Assembly (NCBI GenBank): GCA_003456455.1
Contig: DMRV01000323.1
Span: 1-6,030 of the forward strand
Origin: Flavobacteriales bacterium
GTDB taxonomy: Bacteria; Bacteroidota; Bacteroidia; UBA10329
Length of the DNA stretch: 6,030 nt
Direction of reading: 5' to 3'
Made by a program: the position numbers and the translations under genes. Every line of letters begins with the position of its first letter. Within the stretch, counting starts at the first letter, position 1. Shown piece after piece: positions 1 through 6,030 of the stretch. The notes below the pieces were generated by a model. It did not search any database. It was not told the origin of the DNA and saw only the letters and a program-made list of their open reading frames with translations.

Positions 1-422
1 GTAAAGTTGACGTTATAACCCAAATTGGTCATGAGCGTGTCAAACATATACTGGGTAGTTACCACGTTGGGCGAATTAGCAAACCGATGCGTTAACACGC
101 GGTATGCGGCATAGCTCATTACTGTTTCCTGCGCATTCTGCACATCCGCGGGGTAGTCAATCCCATTAAATGGGCACTCAAAACCACGGACAATTTTCCC
201 TAGCATGTACGTCTCGGCAACAGGGTCAAAAATCGCCCAACCATCATACAACGCTATGGATGTATGAAACAGATTACGCGAATGAATTGTGGGACGTGCA
301 AAGTCATTTCTAATGGCTTCAAGTAGCACCTCATTCCAACGTCTAGCCACAGAATGTTGCTGCGCAAACGTTTCAGGCGCAAGCGTAAAAAGAATTAGGA
401 ATATAAAAACGAACCTTTTCAA
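1..422 (-). CDS. Secreted DUF6851 / vanadium-haloperoxidase-like protein, N-terminal part (3' end outside window)
   Basis: About 140 codons are visible, read from position 422 leftwards, and the frame is still open at the window edge. The start is taken as TTG at 422-420: an in-frame TAA lies four codons upstream, no in-frame ATG or GTG lies between, and the TTG start gives a good signal peptide (MKR, then a hydrophobic run FVFIFLILFTLA, with probable cleavage after TFA before QQH). The next in-frame ATG is some 70 residues in and would delete this signal. The mature part begins SVARRWNEVLLEAIRNDFAR and continues with NLFHTSIALYDGWA and THRFANSP. From memory this matches the start of Bacteroidota secreted proteins labelled DUF6851 or vanadium-dependent haloperoxidase-related. 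The vanadate-binding residues of that superfamily would lie in the missing C-terminal part, so enzymatic activity cannot be judged. It lies 73 bases downstream of the fusion gene on the same strand and may share its transcript. Confidence 0.72.
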   Translation of the reverse strand, partial: MKRFVFIFLILFTLAPETFAQQHSVARRWNEVLLEAIRNDFARPTIHSRNLFHTSIALYDGWAIFDPVAETYMLGKIVRGFECPFNGIDYPADVQNAQETVMSYAAYRVLTHRFANSPNVVTTQYMFDTLMTNLGYNVNF

Positions 423-495
423 ACCTGTATCTTAATGAATATCAGGAGTTGAAGTTAGGGAATCTGCAAGACCTACATTGGTTGACAAATGTCAG

Positions 496-3423
496 TTATT
501 CGATTAGCGAATCATAAATAACTTGCTGAATGTTCGTTCTCACATCCATTTTCAGCAATTTGCTGTTATCCGCATCTGGGTAAACACGGTTGGAAAGGAA
601 GATGTAAACGATATCCTTTTCTGGGTCTGCCCAAGCCATGGTTCCCGTGAAACCTGTGTGGCCAAAACTGAGCATAGAAACACACTCGCATGTTGGACCA
701 CCACCGCTTGGTTCAGGCTTATCAAACCCAATTCCTCTTCGGTTGCCATTCTTGCAGAACTGACATTTGATGAATTCCTTGATAGTTTCTTCCGAGATAT
801 AGCGTTTACCACCATATTCACCTTCATTAAGGAATAGTTGCATTAGTACCGCTAAGTCATTGGCATTTGAGAACAATCCGGCATGACCGCCTACTCCGCC
901 CAGCATAGCAGCTCCTGGGTCATGCACATCGCCTTGTATCAGTTGTTTCCTGAACGTCATGTCGTATTCTGTTGGGACAATTCGGTTTAATTCAATGCGC
1001 TTACGCGGATGAAAGCCCATGGTAGAAAGACCTAGAGGTCGGTAAAAAGATGAAGCGGTAAAGTCTTCCAGTTTCTCACCTGATTTTAACTCCACAACCT
1101 TTTTCATATAGTAATAGCCCAGGTCGCTATACTTATACTTTTTCTCTTGTCTAAGTTTTGTGTCATTGATGATTCCATAAATCGTATCAGGATAATCCTT
1201 TCGCATGTATAGATTCTGCGCTACATGATGCGGGAACTCTTCTGATTGCTCTGTTCGGTAATAAACACTATCAGGAACTCCATCTTTTACTGTCTTTGTA
1301 TAGAACGGAATCCATGCTGCCAACTGTGCATAATGCGCTAACATATCACGGAACTTCATGTCCTTTTTATTCGTTGATTTGAGTTCAAGCAAATGGTTCG
1401 AAACCTTATCATCCACCTTCACCTTTCCTTCATCTACCAATTTCATGAACGAAATAAGCGAAGCGCCCACTTTAGTAATAGAAGCTAAATCATACACATC
1501 GTCCCACCTCACTTCCCGTTCAGTTGCATATGTGTGATAACCAAAGGATTTGTCGTAAACCACCACACCATCTTTAGCCACAAGCAACTGCGCTCCTGGA
1601 GTGGCTTTTTTAGCAATGGCATCCAACGTGATCTCATCAATACGGGTAAGTACTGTTTCATCCATTCCAACTTGGGCTGGTTCGCCATAAGCCAACCGAA
1701 TCTTGTTGGTTTTTATACCATTGCCGTAACTGAATTGGTTATTAGCAGTAACAGGCATTTGTCCAGAAACACCAATGCCGCCAAAAATGGCCTGTGCCGC
1801 CATTTGTTCCGAAACATTTGATTGTCCGTAAGAGAAAAGCAAGGCATTGGCGTGTTCAATCCCCGGTATTCTACCCAACGAATATGGATTTCCGAACACA
1901 TTGACTATCAACTCAGTATTAAAGGCCAACTCACCCAATACATCAATTAATTGTTGTGTGATTCCGTAATTCTTAGAACGTCTTGTGCTCAGTCCATGAA
2001 CACTCACAATTACCTTATCGTACGACTTAACCTGATTGAGAACTTGCCACAGTTCTTCATTGCTCGACTTACTTGGAAGTACGAAGTGGTCTACAGAAGC
2101 ATACTTAGAAAGTGTGTTCTGGAATTCGTTTCCAAACGCATCGCCAATGACCAACGAAGCAATACGCATTGTGTCCAAATTCTTGATGGGAACAGCATTC
2201 TTGTTGATGAGCAACGTGAGTGAATTAGCAACCAATTCATTGTGCACAGCTCGTGCTTGACTATTGTTTAAATCAGCCGTTAGATTCTCCAACTCAATTG
2301 GCCTGTATTCGTCCAATCCAAACCACGCTTTGGCATGTAAGACTTTAAGACAACGTCTGTCAATTTCCTCTTGCGAAATGGTTCCTTCATTCACCGCTTT
2401 GCGGATAAGTTCCATTGCTTTTGGAACGTCCTCAGCAAACTCCATCACATCATTACCTGCAATAAAGGAGCGTAATTCAACTTCTCCCGGACCGTAATAC
2501 TTACTTACACCTTTCATATTGAGGGCATCGGTAAAAATCAAGCCTTCAAAGCCGAGTGAATCTTTCAAAAGTCCGTTCACAATCTTAGGGCTGAGCGTAG
2601 AAGCTTGATTCTTGGTGTCGTCTAACTCAGGAATGTAGAGGTGCGCCACCATCATGCTGCCAATTCCTTCCTTAATCATTTCCTTGAAAGGATAGAGCTC
2701 CAAAGAGTCAATTCGTCCGTAGGAATGCTTGATAATTGGAAGCGTAAGATGTGAATCAGAGTCTGTATCGCCATGACCCGGAAAGTGCTTAGCGCAAGCT
2801 AAAATACCATTGTCTTGCATTCCTTTCATCACCGCAATTCCTTTCTTGGCAACGGCCAATTTGTTCTCTCCAAAACTCCTTGTACCGATAACTGGGTTTT
2901 CGGGGTTGCTGTTTACATCCACTACTGGCGCAAAGTTTACGTGCATTCCCATCCGTTTCATTTGGCGAGCAGTTTCCGCACCAAAGTCGTAGAGCAACTC
3001 ATTATTCTTAATGGCTCCAAGCGTCATTTGCCGTGGATAATCGATGGTAGAATCTAATCGCATACCTATTCCCCATTCGGCATCCATGGCAATCATCATG
3101 GGCACATCAGAAATAGATTGTAACCGATTACACATTTTAGCTTGGCGAATTGGGCCACCTTGAAAGAATATCAACCCACCAATCTTCTGTTCCTTGATGA
3201 GTTTTTCGAGAGAAGCAATGTGCGCTTCGTCCTTATTTGAATAAGCGGCCACCATGAATAGCTGTCCCAATCTTTCATCGGGAGTCATAGAATTGAACAC
3301 AGAATCGACCCACGCCTGTTTGGTATGGTTAAGGAACACAGGTTTTTCCTGTGCATTGGCCGTTAATCCAAGAACAATTAACAGTACCGCAAATAATCTC
3401 TTAAAACGAATCATCTCCTTCAT
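496..3423 (-). CDS. Exported GH3 beta-N-acetylglucosaminidase (NagZ-like) fused to a beta-lactamase-type serine hydrolase
   Basis: This 975-residue protein has two enzymes in one chain. Residues 1-24 are a signal peptide (basic start, hydrophobic core, ANA before QEK, no lipobox Cys), so it should act in the periplasm or outside. Residues about 38-370 are the GH3 N-terminal barrel: NFAPVVDV (163-170), RSFG (182-185), KHFPGHGDTDSDSH (212-225) and FTDALNM (297-303). By analogy with NagZ, Asp223-His225 is the acid/base dyad and Asp299 the nucleophile, cleaving GlcNAc from muropeptides. Residues about 395-580 fit the GH3 C-terminal domain. Residues about 585-970 are a class C beta-lactamase/PBP-like domain with SITK (648-651), YSD (765-767) in the YxN position, GGHAGLFS (845-852) and HTG (922-924); it may be a peptidase, amidase or esterase rather than a lactamase. 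The ATG at 3423 is preferred over Met4 (3414) because AAGGAG lies directly against Met4 with no spacing; either start keeps the signal peptide. No frameshift is seen. Confidence 0.95.
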   Translation of the reverse strand: MKEMIRFKRLFAVLLIVLGLTANAQEKPVFLNHTKQAWVDSVFNSMTPDERLGQLFMVAAYSNKDEAHIASLEKLIKEQKIGGLIFFQGGPIRQAKMCNRLQSISDVPMMIAMDAEWGIGMRLDSTIDYPRQMTLGAIKNNELLYDFGAETARQMKRMGMHVNFAPVVDVNSNPENPVIGTRSFGENKLAVAKKGIAVMKGMQDNGILACAKHFPGHGDTDSDSHLTLPIIKHSYGRIDSLELYPFKEMIKEGIGSMMVAHLYIPELDDTKNQASTLSPKIVNGLLKDSLGFEGLIFTDALNMKGVSKYYGPGEVELRSFIAGNDVMEFAEDVPKAMELIRKAVNEGTISQEEIDRRCLKVLHAKAWFGLDEYRPIELENLTADLNNSQARAVHNELVANSLTLLINKNAVPIKNLDTMRIASLVIGDAFGNEFQNTLSKYASVDHFVLPSKSSNEELWQVLNQVKSYDKVIVSVHGLSTRRSKNYGITQQLIDVLGELAFNTELIVNVFGNPYSLGRIPGIEHANALLFSYGQSNVSEQMAAQAIFGGIGVSGQMPVTANNQFSYGNGIKTNKIRLAYGEPAQVGMDETVLTRIDEITLDAIAKKATPGAQLLVAKDGVVVYDKSFGYHTYATEREVRWDDVYDLASITKVGASLISFMKLVDEGKVKVDDKVSNHLLELKSTNKKDMKFRDMLAHYAQLAAWIPFYTKTVKDGVPDSVYYRTEQSEEFPHHVAQNLYMRKDYPDTIYGIINDTKLRQEKKYKYSDLGYYYMKKVVELKSGEKLEDFTASSFYRPLGLSTMGFHPRKRIELNRIVPTEYDMTFRKQLIQGDVHDPGAAMLGGVGGHAGLFSNANDLAVLMQLFLNEGEYGGKRYISEETIKEFIKCQFCKNGNRRGIGFDKPEPSGGGPTCECVSMLSFGHTGFTGTMAWADPEKDIVYIFLSNRVYPDADNSKLLKMDVRTNIQQVIYDSLIE

Positions 3424-3482
3424 ATGGCTCGAAGGTGAACAAATAAAGTGCCGTGGAATTGCGTTGATTGTGTTAATTATTC

Positions 3483-3494
3483 ACACGTTCGTGT
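3483..3494. promoter_or_regulatory. Perfect 5-bp inverted repeat in the divergent intergenic region (possible operator)
   Basis: ACACG-TT-CGTGT forms two perfect 5-base arms around a 2-base centre. It lies in the 91-base gap between the divergently read fusion gene and the small membrane-protein gene, and its centre is about 27 bases before the predicted rightward transcription start. A 2-base loop makes an RNA hairpin unlikely, so a dimeric regulator site is the more natural reading. This is inference from symmetry and position only; a 5-base arm can occur by chance. Confidence 0.3.
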
Positions 3495-3502
3495 CAGATC
3501 AA

Positions 3503-3510
3503 TAACTTTG
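3503..3510 (+). promoter_or_regulatory. Bacteroidota-type -7 promoter element TAACTTTG
   Basis: TAACTTTG is an exact match to the TAnnTTTG -7 element of the Bacteroidota primary sigma factor. It points towards the small gene and mutL and is probably their common promoter. No TTG/TTTG -33 element is found 17-23 bases upstream; the palindrome at 3483-3494 lies near that place instead. The box ends four bases before the ATG at 3515, so the transcript would start at about 3514-3517. Confidence 0.42.
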
Positions 3511-3514
3511 AGCC

Positions 3515-3817
3515 ATGAGTTCTGGACTTCCTTCCATGTTTAAAACGCCAAGGCATCGCAGCTTTGACTATAAGCCTGTCTATTATGACGAGCAAAAGGA
3601 ACGGAAAGCTGAGCTCGAAAGGTTGGTGGAAGAAAGCCAATCAGGAGAAATTTCTGATGACCGAAGAGTTGAACGACTCCGTGGTAAGTTGAGCGAAAAA
3701 TGGGCGGCTGGTTCTCGTTCTGGACAAAAGCCACAAGGTTTTAGTCAGAAACTCAGATTCGTTTTGATATTAACCGTACTTGCTGGACTTGTTTGGTTTT
3801 TCTTTAACTGGGCTTGA
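3515..3817 (+). CDS. Small conserved-looking protein with a C-terminal membrane anchor, upstream of mutL
   Basis: This 100-residue protein is of unknown function. Residues 9-24 (FKTPRHRSFDYKPVYY) form a basic, aromatic patch that resembles, from memory, small hypothetical proteins found beside mutL in other Bacteroidota. Residues 25-62 are highly charged and probably helical (DEQKERKAELERLVEE). After a short Gly/Ser-rich basic linker, residues 81-98 form one hydrophobic membrane segment (FVLILTVLAGLVWFFF) ending almost at the C-terminus, so the protein is probably tail-anchored with its N-terminal part in the cytoplasm. The stop is 12 bases before mutL, which suggests one operon. The start is uncertain: the first ATG is given, but Met8 at 3536 lies just before the conserved-looking patch and would leave a leader of about 20 bases after the predicted promoter. 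No catalytic motif is seen. Confidence 0.8.
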   Translation: MSSGLPSMFKTPRHRSFDYKPVYYDEQKERKAELERLVEESQSGEISDDRRVERLRGKLSEKWAAGSRSGQKPQGFSQKLRFVLILTVLAGLVWFFFNWA

Positions 3818-3829
3818 TAGGCGCGCTGC

Positions 3830-5659
3830 ATGGGTGATATTATCCGTTTACTTCCTGATTCTGTTGCCAACCAAATTGCTGCTGGCGAGGTAATTCAGCG
3901 TCCGGCTTCGGCTGTAAAAGAACTGCTGGAAAATTCGGTGGATGCTGGCGCAACCAAGATTCAATTAATCGTTGCCGATGCGGGCAAGACACTTATTCAG
4001 GTAATTGACAACGGCAAAGGCATGAGCGAGAATGATGCTCGCATGTGTTTTGAGCGTCATGCTACTTCTAAGATTCAATCTGCCGACCAATTATTTGCAC
4101 TTACAACCAAAGGTTTCCGGGGCGAAGCAATGGCTTCTATTGCTGCTGTAGCGCAGGTAGAAATGAAAAGCCGAACAGAGGAAAACCAAATTGGTATTCA
4201 GATAAACACGGCTGGTTCTAAGATTACCAAACAAGAGCCATGTCAAGCTCCGGTTGGAACAAGCATTTCGATTAAGAATCTGTTTTTCAACGTTCCCGCA
4301 AGACGGAACTTCCTGAAATCCAATCAGGTGGAAACGCGCCACATTATGGATGAATTTATGCGTGTGGCTTTAGCGCATACAAGCGTAGAAATGAGCTTGC
4401 ATCATGATAACGATGAAATCTTCCATTTGCGCCCTGGAAAGCTGCGCCAACGAATTGTGGATTTGTTTGGCAAGGGGTACAACGAGAAATTGGTTCCAAT
4501 AAGCGAGGAAACGAGTATTGCCAAAATCGAAGGATTTGTTGGGAAACCTGAGTTTGCGAGGAAGAGACGTGGCGAACAATTCTTCTTTGTGAATGACCGG
4601 TTTATACGCAGTCCATACCTAAATCACGCCATTTCTTCGGCTTATGATGAATTGCTAGCTCAGAAAACCTACCCTGCATATTTCATATTCTTCACGGTTG
4701 AACCATCATTCATCGACATCAACATTCATCCAACCAAAACAGAGATTAAGTTTGAAGATGAGAAGTCGATTTACGCAATTTTACGTTCCGCAACGCGGCA
4801 ATCACTAGGCAAATACAACATTTCGCCAACCATCGATTTCAATCAGGAAATGAGCCTCAATTTTTCGGCTCCGCCTAAAAACGTACAATTATATCAGCCT
4901 GAGTTACCCGTTTCTTCGGGTACATCTTACGGTGCAAAAGGTGCGCATTCTGCAGCTATAACCAGAACGCGTGATGAAGGTTGGCAAAAACCTTCTGATG
5001 GCGATTGGCAGAAGTTGTATGAAGGTCTACCTCAGGAAACGCCCATTCAGCAGGAAATTACAACGGTGCAAAGCAAATTGTCTGTTGATGACGAGACGGT
5101 GAAACGCCCAATGCAGATTCATGGCAAGTACATTCTGAGCAGCATCAAATCAGGCACCATTATTATTGACCAGAAGCGTGCACATGAGCGAATTGTTTAC
5201 GAACAAATTGTGCAGAGTTTAGCTTTACAGCAAGCCCCAAAACAACAGCATCTCTTCCCCATAAATATTGAGCTAAGCAGCGCTGACAGCAAAACACTTT
5301 CAGGCATTTTAGATGATGTACAATTACTGGGAATGGACATAGAACCGTTCGGTAAAAACACCTTCATTGTTCAAGGATTAGCTACATATATCAACGAGAA
5401 AAACGTCAAGGAAGTAATTGATGAAATTCTTGAAGAATACAACGAGTCTGGCAGCCTAACGGCTAGTAAGAAAATGGATAAGTTGGCTCAGGCTATGGCG
5501 CGTAGGTCTTCCATAGATTACGGAAAAGTTCTGCAACCGGAAGAAATGACACAACTCATTGACGAGCTTTTTGCCTGCGACCTTCCCTACTCTGCCCCAA
5601 GCGGTAAACCAACCATGATTACTATGACGTTGGACGAGTTGGAGAAAAGGTTTGGTTAA
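3830..5659 (+). CDS. mutL: DNA mismatch repair protein MutL
   Basis: This 609-residue protein couples MutS mismatch recognition to downstream repair steps through an ATP-driven dimer clamp. The N-terminal GHKL ATPase is complete: QIAAGEVIQRPASAVKELLE leads into ENSVDAGA (Glu31 as general base, Asn35 for magnesium, by analogy with E. coli), DNGKGM (60-65), RHATSKI (76-82), TKGFRGEA (93-100), GT (143-144) and FFNVPARR (152-159). The transducer domain has VNDR (254-257) and HPTK (300-303), whose Lys303 should contact ATP. Residues about 335-420 are a low-conservation linker and about 425-605 the dimerisation domain. There the nuclease motif DQHAx2Ex4E is DQKRAHERIVYE (447-458), and the later Cys/His motifs read MARRSS (556-561) and APSGKP (589-594), so endonuclease activity is doubtful. 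The ATG at 3830 gives the standard family N-terminus. It follows the small membrane-protein gene by 12 bases and converges on the rhodanese gene. Confidence 0.98.
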   Translation: MGDIIRLLPDSVANQIAAGEVIQRPASAVKELLENSVDAGATKIQLIVADAGKTLIQVIDNGKGMSENDARMCFERHATSKIQSADQLFALTTKGFRGEAMASIAAVAQVEMKSRTEENQIGIQINTAGSKITKQEPCQAPVGTSISIKNLFFNVPARRNFLKSNQVETRHIMDEFMRVALAHTSVEMSLHHDNDEIFHLRPGKLRQRIVDLFGKGYNEKLVPISEETSIAKIEGFVGKPEFARKRRGEQFFFVNDRFIRSPYLNHAISSAYDELLAQKTYPAYFIFFTVEPSFIDINIHPTKTEIKFEDEKSIYAILRSATRQSLGKYNISPTIDFNQEMSLNFSAPPKNVQLYQPELPVSSGTSYGAKGAHSAAITRTRDEGWQKPSDGDWQKLYEGLPQETPIQQEITTVQSKLSVDDETVKRPMQIHGKYILSSIKSGTIIIDQKRAHERIVYEQIVQSLALQQAPKQQHLFPINIELSSADSKTLSGILDDVQLLGMDIEPFGKNTFIVQGLATYINEKNVKEVIDEILEEYNESGSLTASKKMDKLAQAMARRSSIDYGKVLQPEEMTQLIDELFACDLPYSAPSGKPTMITMTLDELEKRFG

Positions 5660-5695
5660 AAAGAAACCCCGCACAACTTTCGCTCTGCGAGGCTC
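5658..5695 (-). terminator. Rho-independent terminator of the rhodanese gene
   Basis: Read on the minus strand, CCTCGC (5692-5687) pairs with GCGGGG (5672-5667): five Watson-Crick pairs and one G-U. The stem can be extended by three weaker pairs (G-U, A-U, G-U) around a 14-base loop, and is followed by TTTCTTTTT (5666-5658). On the plus strand the G-U becomes a C-A mismatch and no T-run follows, so the signal points leftward and serves the rhodanese transcript. The T-run overlaps the mutL TAA. Confidence 0.65.
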
Positions 5696-5735
5696 TTACG
5701 ATGGCCAACCAAAACCATCTTTCATGAAACTTCTT

Positions 5736-6030
5736 TTACATCATTGCCTGCACGCTACCCCATGAGCCACCGTTTTCTACTTCTACACCTGCGTTGCGTA
5801 GCTGATCTGCAGCCATGCCGCTTCTAGCACCAGATCTACAGCAAACAACAATTGGTTTATTTTTTCGCTTCAGCTCATTAGCCTTCTTTGAAATGATGTT
5901 TAATGGAATATTCACCGATTCCTTAATGTGTCCGCCCCTATATTCATCTGGTGTTCTTACATCAACAATCAATGCCCCCTTATCAAGAAGGCTTTTCACC
6001 TTCTCGTTTGTTTTACTATTCCCGAATAAA
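5736..6030 (-). CDS. Rhodanese-like single-domain protein (5' end outside window)
   Basis: 97 residues are visible, ending at TAA 5738-5736. The frame stays open to the right edge (LFGNSKTNEK before the first GTG), so the GTG at 5999 is most likely an internal Val and the true start lies beyond 6030; small rhodaneses of this kind often begin with a MFG-like peptide. The fold markers are present in order: ALIVDVRTPDEYRGGHI, VNIPL, then VVCCRSGARSGMA, and near the end GVEVENGGSW. The active-site loop CRSGAR has its catalytic Cys at codon 5840-5838, with another Cys just before it. Such proteins carry persulfide sulfur and can act in thiosulfate sulfurtransfer or sulfur relay; the actual donor and acceptor cannot be told. 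No signal peptide is visible, but the extreme N-terminus is missing. The gene converges on mutL with 76 bases between the stops and has its own terminator. Confidence 0.92.
   Translation of the reverse strand, partial: LFGNSKTNEKVKSLLDKGALIVDVRTPDEYRGGHIKESVNIPLNIISKKANELKRKNKPIVVCCRSGARSGMAADQLRNAGVEVENGGSWGSVQAMM

Noticed and set aside
482..487. TTGACA resembling a -35 box on the plus strand
   Set aside because: No matching -10 or TAnnTTTG element and no plus-strand gene follow; sigma70-type -35 boxes are not typical of Bacteroidota.
483..494. TGACA-AA-TGTCA palindrome just after the fusion gene's stop codon
   Set aside because: The arms are only 5 bases with a 2-base centre and no T-run follows on the minus strand, so it is neither a credible terminator nor clearly an operator.
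523..837. Plus-strand open frames across 523-3500 and short minus-strand frames inside mutL
   Set aside because: They lie antisense or out of frame to long genes with clear conserved motifs, and their translations show no domain or compositional sign of being real proteins.
3440..3447. TTTATTTG on the minus strand as a -7 element for the fusion gene
   Set aside because: It has one mismatch to TAnnTTTG and no TTG at -33 spacing; the position is plausible but too weak to list as a feature.
4976..5020. Repeated WQK in the MutL linker (residues 385-387 and 393-395)
   Set aside because: Two short similar words in a variable linker are compatible with chance; no longer repeat is present at DNA level.
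5700..5722. GATGG ... CCATC hairpin followed by TTT as a plus-strand terminator for mutL
   Set aside because: The stem is only 5 pairs with a 10-base loop and the T-run is three bases, so stability is poor.

Overview
The window looks like chromosomal housekeeping DNA from a member of the Bacteroidota, probably a flavobacterium-like lineage. Three things suggest this: a moderate-to-low GC content; an exact TAnnTTTG promoter element with no recognisable Shine-Dalgarno sequences; and gene types common in that phylum (a secreted glycoside hydrolase 3 plus serine hydrolase fusion, a DUF6851-type secreted protein, a MutL with a degenerate C-terminal nuclease motif). The exact genus cannot be told from the sequence. 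I see no transposon, phage, CRISPR, tRNA or rRNA.

Left half (about 1-3423, all minus strand): a 975-residue exported two-enzyme protein (NagZ-like beta-N-acetylglucosaminidase followed by a penicillin-binding/beta-lactamase-type serine hydrolase). After 73 bases comes the 5' part of a second exported protein, which starts at TTG and resembles the N-terminus of the DUF6851/vanadium-haloperoxidase-like family. The two may be co-transcribed, as no terminator is visible between them.

Middle (3424-3514): a 91-base divergent intergenic region with an ACACG-TT-CGTGT palindrome and a TAACTTTG -7 element pointing right.

Right half (plus strand 3515-5659): a small protein with one C-terminal membrane segment, then mutL after a 12-base gap, which looks like a two-gene operon. 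MutL is the mismatch-repair ATPase; its ATPase motifs are intact but the C-terminal metal-binding endonuclease residues are largely replaced.

Right edge (5658-6030): mutL converges on a minus-strand rhodanese-domain gene whose 5' end lies outside the window. A rho-independent terminator for the rhodanese transcript sits between them, and its U-tract overlaps the mutL stop codon.

No wholly new system stands out. The items most worth a second look are the wall-recycling fusion enzyme with its YSD motif and cysteine cluster, the nuclease-motif-poor MutL with its membrane-anchored operon partner, and the promoter that lies almost on top of the small gene's first ATG.
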